A DNA stretch of 64,000 bases from Myxococcales bacterium (GTDB lineage Bacteria > Myxococcota_A > Polyangia > Polyangiales > GCA-016699535), in assembly GCA_016699535.1 (NCBI GenBank), contig CP064980.1, positions 1,930,001 through 1,994,000 on the forward strand, in the 5' to 3' direction. Position 1 is the first letter of the stretch. The number at the start of each line of letters is the position of its first letter. This document shows, one piece after another, positions 17,656 through 28,729 of the stretch. The position numbers were made by a program, and so were the translations under genes. The notes beneath the pieces are model-generated. The model searched no databases, was not told the DNA's origin, and saw nothing but the letters and a program-made list of their open reading frames with translations.

Positions 17656-18136
17656 TTAGTCGTTAAATAGATTGTCGATATCGTCGTCGGTGATTTCGGC
17701 AAAGGGAGTTTCCCGGTTGGGGTCCTGTACCTTCATAAGAAGCTTTTCAAAGATCAGATTAAGTTCTTCACTGGACCGTTTGACGCGCAAGCGTACCAGT
17801 CCCAAGCTGGTTTTATTATCGAATATCACTACCAAAATAACACGATTGCCAACAAGCTGAATATGAATGTTGGCTTTTTTCCCCTTCGTGAGTGGGTGGG
17901 TGGTCGTTTTCGCGCAGCAGTTTCGCCATGCCACCGGTAGCGGCAATGTTGCCGGCTGTGAGCGATGCAAGTGACGTTGTGTCGAGTTGCTCAGTGTCGC
18001 GTGATGCAGCGATGAGCTGGCCGTTCTTATCAATGATAAAGACGACGCGTGCATTGGCTTCGGAGACGAGTCGTTCCACGATGGCTTGAATCTGATGGAA
18101 TTCCTCCTCGTACATTACCATTTGCGGACTGGTCAT
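17656..18136 (-). CDS. mglB: Roadblock/LC7 protein (MglB-like GTPase partner), frameshifted
   Basis: About 158 residues after correction. The N-terminal part (17816-18136) reads FHQIQAIVERLVSEANARVV, FIIDKNGQLIAAS and GGMAKLLREN, typical roadblock strands and helices. It then goes out of frame in HEGEKSQHS. Dropping one C from the run at 17881-17884 gives THEGKKANIHIQLVGNRVILV and continues to EELNLIFEKLL and a short acidic tail ending DDDIDNLFND at 17656. MglB-type proteins are GTPase-activating partners of MglA, encoded immediately downstream here. The indel is a one-base gain in a homopolymer, so sequencing error is likely. Confidence 0.88.
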
Positions 18137-18383
18137 TTTTGCTTCTTTACCTCAGGCTAAGTCTATCGCTAAACATAGGCTCACGCGCACTATCGCCCGC
18201 TTGGCTAATGCTATAGTCGTAGCAAAGCCTGTGCCTTACGTAAAGTTGTTAGCTTTTTTGGGGCAAGCGAGTGAGCTTTGTGGCTTCTGCACCGCATCCG
18301 GGATGCCCTGAGACCTTATCGTAGGGGAACGGGGGTGTTTGGCTTACATGGCCTCAAAGAGCGTCGGGGTTTAAACTAGAGTT

Positions 18384-21381
18384 ATGGTGTTGTTCTACTC
18401 AACTGCGCCAGCTCGACGTGAAGCTGAGCTCGAAGAAGCCATTGCTTCGTTGGCAGAGCTCTTGTGGCGCGCCTCAGCACATTCTTTTCCCGGCGCGGGA
18501 AAGGCAAGTGCGCTTCAGGATCATCTGATGCAGTGGGCGATGAAGGATCCGGCGTTTAAAACTGATCTTTTTCGTTTTGTTGATGTGTTGCCGTCACTGC
18601 AAACGCCTCAGATGCTAAGTGAGCACCTTCGCGAGTACCTGCTTTCTGACGGTCGGTCGGCGCCGTGGGCTATTGATAAGTTGCTACGGTTGGCCTCGAA
18701 GGAAAGTGTATCAAGCGTTTCGATTGGACAGATTCGCAAGCAAGTGCAGGGCATGGCCAAACGTTTTATCGCGGGTACAAACCTTCAAGATGCGCGAAAA
18801 ACTCTGTCTGTTTTGGCTGAAAAAGGCTTGCTTAGCACTCTGGATTTGCTTGGTGAGATGGCGGTGAGCGAAAAAGAAGCGGAGCAGTACCAAGCGAGTT
18901 ATTTGGTTCTTTTAGAGGAGTTGCGGGTGCAGGCAGCGGCTTGGCCCTTTCAAGAGGGCTTGCTTCGCAATCACAAAACCATACTTCCAGCAGCTCAGCT
19001 TAGTCTTAAGCTTTCGACTTTGTATTCCCAGTTTGATCCAGCAGCCATGAAGGAATCGGTAGAGCGCTGCTATGAGCGGCTTGCAGTGGTTGCGGCCAAG
19101 GCGCGCGAATATGACATCGGCCTTAACATTGATATTGAGCAGTTTGATAAGCATGAGTTCGCCTTTCAGGTGTTTGAAAAAATTGCTAAGGATCCTGCGT
19201 TCTGTGATTGGCCTCATCTCGGTATTGTCGTTCAGGCCTATTTGAGAACTTCGGAGCAGGACGTCGAGCGGCTGCTCAGTCTCGTCAAAGGTCGCGGAGC
19301 CCCCGTTGGGGTGCGTTTAGTCAAAGGGGCGTATTGGGACTACGAAACCTTGCTGGCTGAGCAACGTGACTGGCCTTGCCCGGTCTTTGGCAGCAAAGAG
19401 CACACTGATGCGAACTACGAGAAACTAACTCGTTTATTGCTTGAATCGAATGAATGGCTTTGGCCGGCTTTTGCTAGCCATAACCTTCGCTCTCTCGCGC
19501 ATGCCATGTGCGTGGCTGAAGCGATGGCTTTGCCCAAAGAGAGTTATGAGTTGCAGATGCTCTATGGTATGGCTGGGGGCGAATGCCAGGAACTTATTAA
19601 GCGTGGCCATCGTGTCCGTCTTTATGTTCCCGTGGGCGAGCTCATTGCTGGCATGGCTTATCTGGTGCGCCGTCTGCTTGAGAACACTTCCAATGAAGGT
19701 TTTTTGAAGCAAACGAAGGAAAATGCTGAGTCTCTAAAAAAGTTATTAACAAAACCAACTGCTGAAAACCAACCCATGCCTTCTTCGTCCAAGATGGTTT
19801 TTGATGACGTGACAGGATCGTTTTCAAACTGTCCGCTGAGTGATTTTTCAAAAGCTGAAACGCGGGATGCTTTTATGCGTGCTCTTGAACAGGAGAAAAA
19901 AACCTTTCCTTGTGAAGTGCCAATATGTGTTGGTGGCGAAAAGCTGCTGTCGCAAAAGCAAGTCGTGAAACGTTATTGTCCGAGCGATCATAGTTTGCAC
20001 GTTGCGACAGTGCATTATGCAACTGCCGATGATGTAAACAGGGCTTTGGATATTGCCCAGAGTCATACTGCCCGATGGCGCACGACTTCCGTGGAGCACC
20101 GGGCCAAGTTGCTATTAGATCTTGCTCGCTTGATGAATGAGCGGCGCTACCGTCTGGCTGCCCGTATTTGTTTCGAGATCGGAAAACCTTGGCATGAAGC
20201 CGATGCTGATGTTGCAGAGGGCATTGATTTTTGTGGCTACTATGCGCGCATGGCCATGCAGGAACTCGCCCCGCGACGAATCACAAGTCCTCCAGGTGAA
20301 GATAATACCTTGAAGTATGAAGGACGTGGCGTAGCTGTGGTGATTGCGCCTTGGAATTTCCCGTTGGCTATTTTGTGCGGAATGAGCACTGCCGCGCTTG
20401 TTGCAGGCAATACCTTGATCATGAAAGCCGCGGAGCAATCGAGCGCGGTGGGCTATGCGTTGTTGGAGTTGATGCACGAAGCGGGCTTTCCTACTGGTGT
20501 GGTGCAATTTTTGCCTGGCCTTGGACAAGACCTCGGGCCTGCGCTGGTTAGTGATAGGCGTGTATCGACTATCGCTTTTACGGGTAGTCGCGAGGTGGGT
20601 GTTGCCATTGCAGGGCAAGCTTCAAAGATCCAAGCAGGGCAGCATCAGCTCAAACGCGTGGTGTGCGAGATGGGTGGTAAAAATGCAATCATCGTTGATG
20701 ACGATGCAGACCTGGATGAAGCTGTGCTTGGCGTTGTTCACAGTGCTTTTGATTTTGCGGGTCAAAAATGTTCGGCTTGCAGTCGGGTGATTGTGCTCAA
20801 TGGTATCTATGATCTGTTTGTCGAGCGTCTAAGAGAAGCAGTGCGTTCCTTGGTGTGGGCGCGGCGAACGAGCCGCTTCATCGTGTGGGTCCTGTGATTG
20901 ACAAAGAGGCGCATGAACGAATTTGGCCTTGCTTGATGGCTTTGGCTCTGAGCTTAGGGTGCTGGCGCAAGCAGAAGTTCATGAAGGTGGCTATTTCATT
21001 GCACCGACCCTAGTTGAAGTGCAAAACCCGAAACACGAGATCATGCAAAGCGAGCTTTTTGCTCCGATTCTCGCACTAATACGTGCTGCTGATTTTGCCG
21101 ATGCACTCAGAATCGCAAATGATTCGGACTATGCGCTCACGGGCGCTGTTTATTCGCGACTGCCATCGCATCTGGAACTGGCACGGCGTGAGTTTCGTGT
21201 CGGCAACCTTTATCTCAATCGTGGTTGCACAGGTGCGTATGTAAACCGGCAGCCTTTCGGTGGATTTGGCATGAGCGGTACCGGACCGAAAGCGGGCGGG
21301 CCGGGTTATCTACTGCAATTTGCGGATGCAAGAGTGGTCACAGAAAATACAGTGCGCCGAGGCTTTGCGCCCGAAAATTGA
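18384..21381 (+). CDS. putA: Bifunctional proline dehydrogenase / P5C dehydrogenase (PutA), two frameshifts
   Basis: Oxidises proline to glutamate. The first half is an FAD-dependent PRODH barrel (IGLNIDIEQFDKHEF, GVRLVKGAYWDYE, FASHNLRSL, QMLYGMAGG, RVRLYVPVGE). From about residue 500 an aldehyde dehydrogenase domain follows: VIAPWNFPLAI, FTGSREVGVAI, the catalytic Glu region VCEMGGKNA, and the catalytic Cys region AGQKCSACSR. The frame breaks after REAVRSLV: one missing G at about 20852-20856 restores VGAANEPLHRVGPVID, and one missing T in the run at 20922-20924 restores the final part LLDGFGSELRVL to PFGGFGMSGTG and the stop at 21381. Total about 1,000 residues, a normal length. No N-terminal DNA-binding domain is present. 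The 247 bases upstream, shared divergently with the roadblock gene, show no recognisable motif. Confidence 0.93.
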
Positions 21382-21472
21382 TTCATTCTATTCGACGATA
21401 ACTTGCCTAGCGAATCGATAGGTGACGGCCGTTTCGGCATCACAGCTATCATTTTCGAGATTTGGTGAGTCG

Positions 21473-22159
21473 TCACTTCAATGCAGCAGCCACTTGGTAG
21501 ATCTGATCTCCGAGATCGCGTAAGAATTGATTTTCATTGGCAAGATGTGGCTTGACGCTAAGCCTGACAGTTGCCCGCTGATCACTGTAGTCTATACCGG
21601 GGCATGCGATGTTGTCTGCTGTATCTTCTAGCATTTCTAACTCAGACAATAAATCTGTGAGATCGACGCGAATATTGGATGCAGCGCCTGCATCGGTGAA
21701 GTCAGGCTCTTCTGTTGCTTCGTCGCCGGATACATTGCGGAAACCATAAAAGGTCATTGCCGCTCTGCTTTGTTGGCCGTCTTCCATGATCCAGGAACCT
21801 TTACGCATGGCAGCACACACAACGCTTTCCCCACATCCATCGATCAGCTCTCCTAGTTCATTGTTAGGATGGGATATGACTCCTGACCAGTTAACTCGTG
21901 CATCTAGATCGGCGTAGCCGCTTACATAGTAGTATGGATCTTCCGATTCGTGCGTTCTCACATCAAACCGTGTCTGGTATTGAGCGTTAATAAACTTGTC
22001 CAATCCAGCTGACGAAGTAACAAAAAGGCCAGTCGTTGTTCCGTAAAACTCGTTTTCGAAAATCGCAGAGGCGCCGGAGCCATTCTCCAGCTCCGAGCCG
22101 ATGTCGGTGCTGCAGCCGATCAAGGATATAAAAACAACGGTACTTAAGAAAATCCTCAT
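21473..22159 (-). CDS. Predicted lipoprotein of unknown function
   Basis: About 228 residues. The ATG at 22159 is preceded by AGGAG at an eight-base spacing. The N-terminus FLSTVVFISLIGCST is a clear lipobox, so the product is probably an outer-membrane lipoprotein. The mature part is acidic with a DPYYYVSGYADLDARV strand segment, a Cys pair in DGCGESVVCAA and a C-terminal Cys in NIACPG. No domain was recognised. It converges on putA. Confidence 0.75.
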   Translation of the reverse strand: MRIFLSTVVFISLIGCSTDIGSELENGSGASAIFENEFYGTTTGLFVTSSAGLDKFINAQYQTRFDVRTHESEDPYYYVSGYADLDARVNWSGVISHPNNELGELIDGCGESVVCAAMRKGSWIMEDGQQSRAAMTFYGFRNVSGDEATEEPDFTDAGAASNIRVDLTDLLSELEMLEDTADNIACPGIDYSDQRATVRLSVKPHLANENQFLRDLGDQIYQVAAALK

Positions 22160-22370
22160 TTTAAGTGCTCCTGCAACCAAAGCTATGCATCTTCCATGCC
22201 AGGAAAAGCAAGTGTTGATCCTAAATTGCGATTTTCGTAGAAAATTACAATCATTTTGAACGATCTCTTGTTCTCAAATACCTACATACACACGCAGGGA
22301 CTTAGTAGTGACTGGGTTCAAAAGTCACCATTTGAGGAGCATGACTGACAGTAAATGTATCGCCGGCGCT

Positions 22371-25160
22371 CTATTTTTTCATGGCCAAGGCTACTAGTTT
22401 AAAGAGCTCGAAAACCGGAATGGTCAAAAAGGAGAGCACTAGGACGACCAACCATTCGTTGAGGTCTAGCAGATGACTCTTAAACACAGGGTGCAACACT
22501 GGAAGAAAAATAGCCACAAGATGAACCGCTGCGCTTGCGAGGACAGCGACCCAGAGCAATACGTTTTGAAAAAGACCGACGGAAAAAATTGAGTTGCGCG
22601 TGCTGCGGCAATTGAAGGCATGAAAGAGTGGGGCGATAGCTAAGAGTGTAAAGGCCATCGAACGCGCTCGTTCGAGTTGCTCCGATGGTGTTATGTCGCG
22701 CCAGAAACTTGGATAAAAATCTGGGATCAGAAAGATTCCTAGGGCGCTTATACCCATGAACAAACCAATGAAAAGAATACCTGCGGACTCATGAAGGCCC
22801 AGCAAGGACGCGCTGCTCGGGCGAGGTTTTTCTTTCATTTGTTTGCGTTGTGGTGGATCGACTCCCAAAGCAAGTGCTGGCAAGCCGTTGGTAACTAAGT
22901 TGATCCATAGAAGCTGCAAGGGGGTGAATTGGGGCCATGGAAAGAATGAGCCGACGATAACGGCAATGACTAGTCCTGCGTTGGAACTCAGCAAGAAGAA
23001 AATAGATTTCTGGATATTCTGATAAATCGCGCGGCCTTGCTTTACTGCTTCAACGATAGAGGCAAAGTTATCGTCTTTGAGAACCATCTCTGCTGCTTCG
23101 CGCGCTACGTCAGTTCCGCTTTGCCCCATGGCCACGCCGATTTGAGCCTCCCGTAAAGCGGGAGCATCATTGACACCATCACCGGTCATTGCGACGACTT
23201 GGCCTGTGTTTTTGAGTGCACGTACGATGCGAAGTTTCTGTTCAGCCGTGACTCTGGCAAAAACCGAAGTTCTCTTCAAAATTGACTCCAATCGCTGATC
23301 TTCGAGATCATCGATTTCGGTTCCTGTTAGGGCAATTGAATCATCGGTCCACATGCCAAGCTCACGTGCAATGGCTATGGCAGTGAGTTTATGATCGCCG
23401 GTGATCATGGCGGTGCGAATGCCGGCTTGATGGCAGGCGTGAACGGCTTCGGTGGCTTCTTCTCTTGGTGGGTCCATCATGGCCACCAATCCGAGAAAGG
23501 TGAGATCGGTTTCGGCTTGTTCGGCGGAGTCCACTGTGCCGGCGGCATCGCGCCGTGCAAGAGCTAAGACACGATAGGCACGGGAAGATAGTTCTTCGTT
23601 GTGGGTGATGAATTTCGCGCGAGTCTTTTCATCAAGCGTTTGAATTTGCTGCCCTACGAGAATGTGTGAGCATCGAGCAAGCAGGACATCGGGAGAGCCT
23701 TTGCTGTACACCTGACTTTTTCCATCGTGCTCCAGAACAACCGACATCATTTTTCGGTCGCTATCAAAAGGAAAGCTTTTTACGAGACGCCTATGCTCTA
23801 GTAGTGCACTCTTTTCAATGCCTAGCTTGTGGCCCAGCGTTAAGAGTGCGCCTTCGGTGGGATCCCCGATGGTTTTCCATTCGCCGTCTTTTTCTTGGAC
23901 GTTTGCTGTGGTGCACAGGACGGCTGATTCGACGAGTTTTTCTAGGCTTCCGGTGGTTTTTTCTAGGGCCTTGCCGTTTTGCTCCAGGTGCCCGGTGGGG
24001 GAGTAGCCAACGCCGGTTACATTGAAAGCACCTTCGGCGTTTTCAATGTGTTGAACCGTCATGGCGTTTTGCGTCAGGGTGCCAGTCTTGTCGCTGCAGA
24101 TGATGGTGGCCGAGCCTAGGGTTTCAACCGCAGGCAGCTTGCGAATCAAGGCGCCGCGCTGGGCCATGCGCTGCATACCAAGGGCCAGGGTAATGGTTGT
24201 GATAGCAGGTAGCCCTTCTGGGATGGCAGCTACAGCTAGGCTTACCGCGGTGAGCAGTAAACTCGTCCAATCATTGTGTCCACGTAGGATTCCAATCGTA
24301 AACAATCCGACACTGATTAAGAGACAAGCAAAAAGAATGAATTTACCAAACTGGGCAAGGCGGTGTTCAAGCGGGGTTTGTTCCCGTTTCACAGATTGGA
24401 TGAGCACGCCGATGCTGCCAAGTTCAGTAAAACGACCGGTATGGGCGACAATGCCTCGGGCATGGCCTCGTGTGCTGATGGTACCCATGAAAACCAAGTT
24501 GGCACGTTCAGCAAGCGGGGTTTCATTCGCAAGTAAAAGATCTGCCTTTTTTTCGACCGGAACGGATTCGCCAGTGAGTGCTGCTTCTTCGACTGAAAAT
24601 TCGCTTCTTTGAATCAGGCGCATGTCAGCAGGCACTGCGTCACCGGCCTCAAGTTCAACAATGTCCCCGGGTACGAGTTCGAAGGCTGGAACAATTTGCA
24701 GCTTTGCATTGCGAATCACGCGCGCATTGGGTGCAGCCATCTTTTGCAATGAGTCAAGGGCGGCCTCTGCTTTGCGCTCTTGCACGAAGCCGAGTAGTGC
24801 GTTTAGTGCCACGATAAGAAGAATCGCTATGGTGTCGCCAAAACGAGACAACCACGATGCGCTTTCAGGATCTTCGCTAAGGGCGACTCCAAAAGCGACC
24901 ACTGCTGCTAAAAGCAGCGCCCCTACCAGCGGATTGGCAAATTGCGAAGCAAGTTGTAGGAGTGCAGTCGGTTTTGAAGTTTTGGGCAAGCTATTGTGAC
25001 CGAACTGCTCCAGGCGCTTTTGTATCTCTTGACTACTAAGGCCATTAACCTGATCACTTTCCCAGTATTGAATAACTTCGCTGGCCGTCATGGCATGCCA
25101 GCGTTTATCGATCTGTTTTTGTATTTCTTCCATGAACTGAAGGCGGAGTGTAGCAGGCAA
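22371..25160 (-). CDS. P-type ATPase, Ca2+/cation-transporting (P2A-like)
   Basis: A 929-residue cation pump of the IIA type. Motifs in order: N-terminal cation ATPase domain (ESDQVNGLSSQEIQKRL), actuator LTGESVPV, ion-binding helix VAAIPEGLPAITTITLALG, phosphorylation site ICSDKTGTLTQN, nucleotide-binding KGSPDVLL, hinge MTGDGVNDAPAL, and the M6 region LLWINLVTNGLPALALG followed by a cation ATPase C-terminal domain. PEGLP plus the M6 Asn and Asp pattern favours Ca2+ export from the cytoplasm, with Mn2+ or Mg2+ not excluded. Start and length match the family. It is a single gene, divergent from sppA. Confidence 0.93.
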   Translation of the reverse strand: MPATLRLQFMEEIQKQIDKRWHAMTASEVIQYWESDQVNGLSSQEIQKRLEQFGHNSLPKTSKPTALLQLASQFANPLVGALLLAAVVAFGVALSEDPESASWLSRFGDTIAILLIVALNALLGFVQERKAEAALDSLQKMAAPNARVIRNAKLQIVPAFELVPGDIVELEAGDAVPADMRLIQRSEFSVEEAALTGESVPVEKKADLLLANETPLAERANLVFMGTISTRGHARGIVAHTGRFTELGSIGVLIQSVKREQTPLEHRLAQFGKFILFACLLISVGLFTIGILRGHNDWTSLLLTAVSLAVAAIPEGLPAITTITLALGMQRMAQRGALIRKLPAVETLGSATIICSDKTGTLTQNAMTVQHIENAEGAFNVTGVGYSPTGHLEQNGKALEKTTGSLEKLVESAVLCTTANVQEKDGEWKTIGDPTEGALLTLGHKLGIEKSALLEHRRLVKSFPFDSDRKMMSVVLEHDGKSQVYSKGSPDVLLARCSHILVGQQIQTLDEKTRAKFITHNEELSSRAYRVLALARRDAAGTVDSAEQAETDLTFLGLVAMMDPPREEATEAVHACHQAGIRTAMITGDHKLTAIAIARELGMWTDDSIALTGTEIDDLEDQRLESILKRTSVFARVTAEQKLRIVRALKNTGQVVAMTGDGVNDAPALREAQIGVAMGQSGTDVAREAAEMVLKDDNFASIVEAVKQGRAIYQNIQKSIFFLLSSNAGLVIAVIVGSFFPWPQFTPLQLLWINLVTNGLPALALGVDPPQRKQMKEKPRPSSASLLGLHESAGILFIGLFMGISALGIFLIPDFYPSFWRDITPSEQLERARSMAFTLLAIAPLFHAFNCRSTRNSIFSVGLFQNVLLWVAVLASAAVHLVAIFLPVLHPVFKSHLLDLNEWLVVLVLSFLTIPVFELFKLVALAMKK

Positions 25161-25273
25161 GTGCCAACTTTTGCATCAAGCTTGCTTCACCTATTACAAT
25201 TAGGCCAAAAAACCGGCTACTTGGCAAATGCTCCCGGGACAGCTATGGGCAGGGCAGAAGGATGTAAATCGGT

Positions 25274-26973
25274 ATGCGATGGTTTTTTAGACTTTTTTTT
25301 AACTTGATTCGATTGAGTTTGTTTTTCGTTTGGTTGCCTTTGCGCCTTTTTGCTCGTCCGCGTGGACCTTGGGCCATGTTGGTGGTGCATTCGCATATCG
25401 TTCAGTTCGCAAGTTCAGAAGGCTGGTTGCGAAAGCTGCTTTTGAGGATGTCGTCCGAGAAACAAAGTAGCCTTGCAGAGTTGCGCGAGATGGTGGAAGC
25501 GATTATTGAAAGTCAGGCCATCGAGAAAGTACTCATCAAGTTGCCTCATTTGCATGCAGGCTGGACGACATGCCAGGAGCTTCGTGAACTGATCGAGCAA
25601 CTCAACGAGGCAGGTAAACATACGGTGATCTTTTTGAGTCACGGGGCAACGAACCGTGAGTACTATGTGGCCTGTGCGGCAAAGGAATGGATGCCGCCGC
25701 ATGCTTCGTTGAGCGTGCTTGGTGTGGGCTCGAGTATTTGTATCCGAAAAAGCTCTTGCAAAAACTTGGTGTGGATATGCAAGTGTTTGCTTGCGGTCGC
25801 TATAAGACCGCAGCAGAGCGTTTCGATTCCGAGCAGATGAGCGATGCGCAACGTGAACAGACGCTAGAGATATTGCAGGCAGTTGATGCGAGTATTCGCC
25901 AAGCGGTTGCTAGGCGTTTTGAACACAATCCCGGCGCGGTTGATTTGTTGTTTCAGAACACGCCTTGCCTGGGTGAGGCCGCTTTAAACGAGAAATATGT
26001 GGACGTTCTCTGCGCAAAAGACGAGCTCAAAGAGAAATTGGGTCTTGAGGGAAAGGGCGTTTTTGCGAGCCGTGCAGAGCGTTTGCTTCGCTATAGAAAG
26101 CGTACGCTTTGGCGTCCGTTGCTTAACAAGCCCGCCGTCGCGGTGATTGAAATCCATGGAATGATTGTTGCTGAGCAAGGCCAACTTATGGCCAAAGCTG
26201 TCTGTGAAAAAAGCATGCTCAAGGCCATTGCGAAAGCCAAAAAAGACAAAAAGCTGCTCGGTGTATTGCTTGATATCAATTCACCAGGTGGTTCTGCAGA
26301 AGTGAGTGAAACGGTCTATCGAGCGATTAGAAAATTGAGCGAGGAGAAACCGGTTGTTGCTTATTTCTCGGACGTTGCAGCAAGCGGTGGTTATTTTATC
26401 GGAGTTGCTGCGAGTTCAATTGTTGCACGACCGCTAGCGATAACAGGTTCCATTGGCGTTATTTCAATGAAGCCAGTGCTTGACCGAGTCTTGCAGGGCT
26501 TGGGTGTCAAGGTCGAACGGGTTGAAGTATCGCCGCACAGCACAATGTTTAGCCCTTGGCGTCGGTTGCAGCACTCGGAAGCTGACATTATTCGACGAGA
26601 AGCCGATGTGTTTTATCAGCGTTTCATTGACGTCGTTGCCAAAGGCAGGGCGCTCTCGAACGAGCAGGTCCAAGAGTATGCACAGGGCCGCGTCTGGACC
26701 GGAGAGGCTGCACATCGGCGAGGGCTGGTCGATGAGCTTGGCGGTGTGGCTACTGCCCTTGATTGCTTGGCTAAAGCAATTCCGGGTTGCGGGAGTGGTC
26801 GAGAATTGCAAACTCGCACAATTACTGTAAGAAAAAGGCAAAGCGTTCCAGCGTGGCTTGGCGCATCCGTAGGGCTGCTTGGTCGTTATGGCTCAGATGT
26901 TGGAGATCTCTTAAATTTGTGTCTGAGCCGAGAAAAAGTGTTTTACTATGAACCGAATCTGCCTACCGAATAG
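25274..26973 (+). CDS. sppA: Signal peptide peptidase SppA (tandem S49), frameshifted
   Basis: A membrane-anchored serine protease of about 566 residues that degrades cleaved signal peptides. An N-terminal membrane helix covers residues 4-25 (FFRLFFNLIRLSLFFVWLPL). The first S49 domain holds the catalytic Lys in ACGRYKTAAERFDSE and the second the catalytic Ser in DINSPGGSAEVSE followed by AASGGYFIG and ITGSIGVIS. The first piece goes out of frame after SVLGVG at the G run 25726-25728; a fourth G gives VGLEYLYPKKLLQKLG and joins the second piece, which runs to 26973. A second S49 gene with a different N-terminus is at 60 kb. A weak AAGGA lies about 12 bases before the ATG. Confidence 0.9.
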
Positions 26974-26993
26974 GCTGGAGAATGGAGCCGGTT

Positions 26994-27611
26994 ATGCATG
27001 GGTTAGCAAAAGCTACAGTTTTCGCATTGTTATTAGTCGCTTGCGGTGGTGGCAGTGCAAATATTAAATCGGGTCCCATGCCCAAAGGAGGATCCTTTGA
27101 AGGCGTATGGTTTTCTCCACAGTACGGTCGTTTAGATCTTCGGCAAACCGGACAAATTGTTATTGGCGAGTATACGAAGGATGAGCGCTTGGGCCGTATC
27201 CAGGGTCGCGTTGCGGGTAATGTCCTTCGCTTTCAATGGACAGAAAAGCGTGAGTTGATTCAGGGCATGCCTCGTGAAACTCAAGGGCGTGGTTATTTTG
27301 TCTACCTTATTGACACCGACGGTGACCATAAACTCCAAGGTGAGTGGGGGCACGATTCGGAAGAAAAAGGTGGAGGCCCTTGGAACGCCGTCAAATCGAT
27401 GAAGCTGCACCCACGGCTTTCATCCGAGGATCACCCTGAAGACAATGCCGTTGGCCAGGAAGGCGTTGAGGATGAATCGGTGACCGAAGCGCTTAGCGAT
27501 GATAAGGAGCCAAAAACCGAATCTAAGAAAGCGCCTAAAAAAGAGGAAGAAAAACAGCCAAAGCAAGGTCCAAAGGGCTTCGACAACATTGACGATTTAA
27601 GCGACTTATAG
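26994..27611 (+). CDS. Predicted lipoprotein with charged C-terminal tail
   Basis: About 205 residues. The start at 26994 follows GGAG by six bases. LLLVACGGG is a lipobox. The core (GVWFSPQYGRLDLRQTGQIV, GRIQGRVAGNVLRFQW, DTDGDHKLQGEW) has alternating beta strands of a small lipocalin-like or barrel fold. The last 60 residues are an acidic and Lys-rich, low-complexity tail (SKKAPKKEEEKQPKQG). It stands 18 bases after sppA and five bases before the DHH gene, forming one operon. Function unknown. Confidence 0.72.
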   Translation: MHGLAKATVFALLLVACGGGSANIKSGPMPKGGSFEGVWFSPQYGRLDLRQTGQIVIGEYTKDERLGRIQGRVAGNVLRFQWTEKRELIQGMPRETQGRGYFVYLIDTDGDHKLQGEWGHDSEEKGGGPWNAVKSMKLHPRLSSEDHPEDNAVGQEGVEDESVTEALSDDKEPKTESKKAPKKEEEKQPKQGPKGFDNIDDLSDL

Positions 27612-27616
27612 TCGTC

Positions 27617-28591
27617 ATGAAGAAACGTGTTGTCGTTGCGTATCACGGTCATTGTTTTGATGGCATGGCCTCCGCGGCTATGTTAAGCCGGTTTTTATTG
27701 GATACGATGGATTCTTCGCTCCGTTTTGAATATCGTCCCCTTGATCATCAACCTGGAGGCTCCTTTGTCCCATCAAATATTCTTGATGGGGATATCAATG
27801 CCGTGGTCGATTTTCGCTATACGATTTCGGGACGATTGGACTGGTGGTTTGATCATCATATCACTGGCATTGTTGGAGAAGATGAGCGAGCACATTTTGA
27901 TTCACACGACAAAAGCCAAAAATTTTTTGATCCCAGCTATGGTTCATGCTGCAAGCTGATAGCCGATATCGGGCAGAAAGTATTTTCGTGGAAAGTTTCC
28001 GAGTTGGCTGAGCTTGTGCATTGGGCGGATTTGATAGACACCGCTAGCTTTCCTTCAGCACAAGCTGCTGTGGAACTCAAAGAGCCTGCTTTGCAATTGA
28101 TGACGGTGATTGAGACGTACGGAGATGCTGGTTTTTTGGCGCCACGAATCGAAAAACTCGCTCAAGGGCAAAGCGTAAATACGGTGGCAATGGATCCGGA
28201 AGTTCAACGTCTGTTCAAGCCATTAAAAGAGGCGGTTTCAGATAACTGTCGTGTAATTGAAAAAGTCGCGGTCGAAAAAAATGGCGTTGTAAGTTTTGAT
28301 GTAAGCAATATAGGCACCGATAGATACAATAAGTTCATTCCCTATTGGCTTTTCCCCAATGCGCGCTACTGCGTTGCCGTAAGTTTGGGCAACGAACGCG
28401 CGAAGGTATCCGTTGGCGTGAATCCTTGGTCGAAACAAAAAAGGGATGTCGATATTTCTGCGATATGTGCCGAATATGGAGGCGGAGGCCATCCCGTTGT
28501 AGGCGCAGTAAGTCTCGAGCCCTCCGAAATCAAAAAAGCAAGACGTATCGCTCAGGAAATAACTGAACGCCTCGGCCAACAAGAATCGTAG
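27617..28591 (+). CDS. DHH-family phosphoesterase
   Basis: A 324-residue protein with the DHH superfamily pattern: motif I AYHGHCFDGMAS, motif II region VVDFRYTISG, the DHH motif WWFDHHITG, a downstream HWADLID acidic motif, and a C-terminal DHHA1-like nucleic-acid-binding end YGGGGHPVVGAVSLE. Members are Mn2+-dependent phosphodiesterases of oligonucleotides or cyclic dinucleotides, such as nanoRNase/pAp phosphatase. Which substrate applies here cannot be told. It is the third gene after sppA and the lipoprotein. Confidence 0.88.
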   Translation: MKKRVVVAYHGHCFDGMASAAMLSRFLLDTMDSSLRFEYRPLDHQPGGSFVPSNILDGDINAVVDFRYTISGRLDWWFDHHITGIVGEDERAHFDSHDKSQKFFDPSYGSCCKLIADIGQKVFSWKVSELAELVHWADLIDTASFPSAQAAVELKEPALQLMTVIETYGDAGFLAPRIEKLAQGQSVNTVAMDPEVQRLFKPLKEAVSDNCRVIEKVAVEKNGVVSFDVSNIGTDRYNKFIPYWLFPNARYCVAVSLGNERAKVSVGVNPWSKQKRDVDISAICAEYGGGGHPVVGAVSLEPSEIKKARRIAQEITERLGQQES

Positions 28592-28729
28592 GCTACCGAC
28601 CGTGGCCCAATGCTAAAAGGCCGAGATACAGCTCAATATATTGTAGCCAAACTCTTTCATAAAAGAGAACTCATGAGCTTGCGTTTCCTATTCGGGATGA
28701 GCATCTCCCCAGGTATAGCTCCCCACCCC

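Noticed and set aside
28652..28667. CTCTTT/AAAGAG hairpin between the DHH and HNH genes
   Set aside because: Six A/T-rich base pairs with no T run; too weak to call a terminator.
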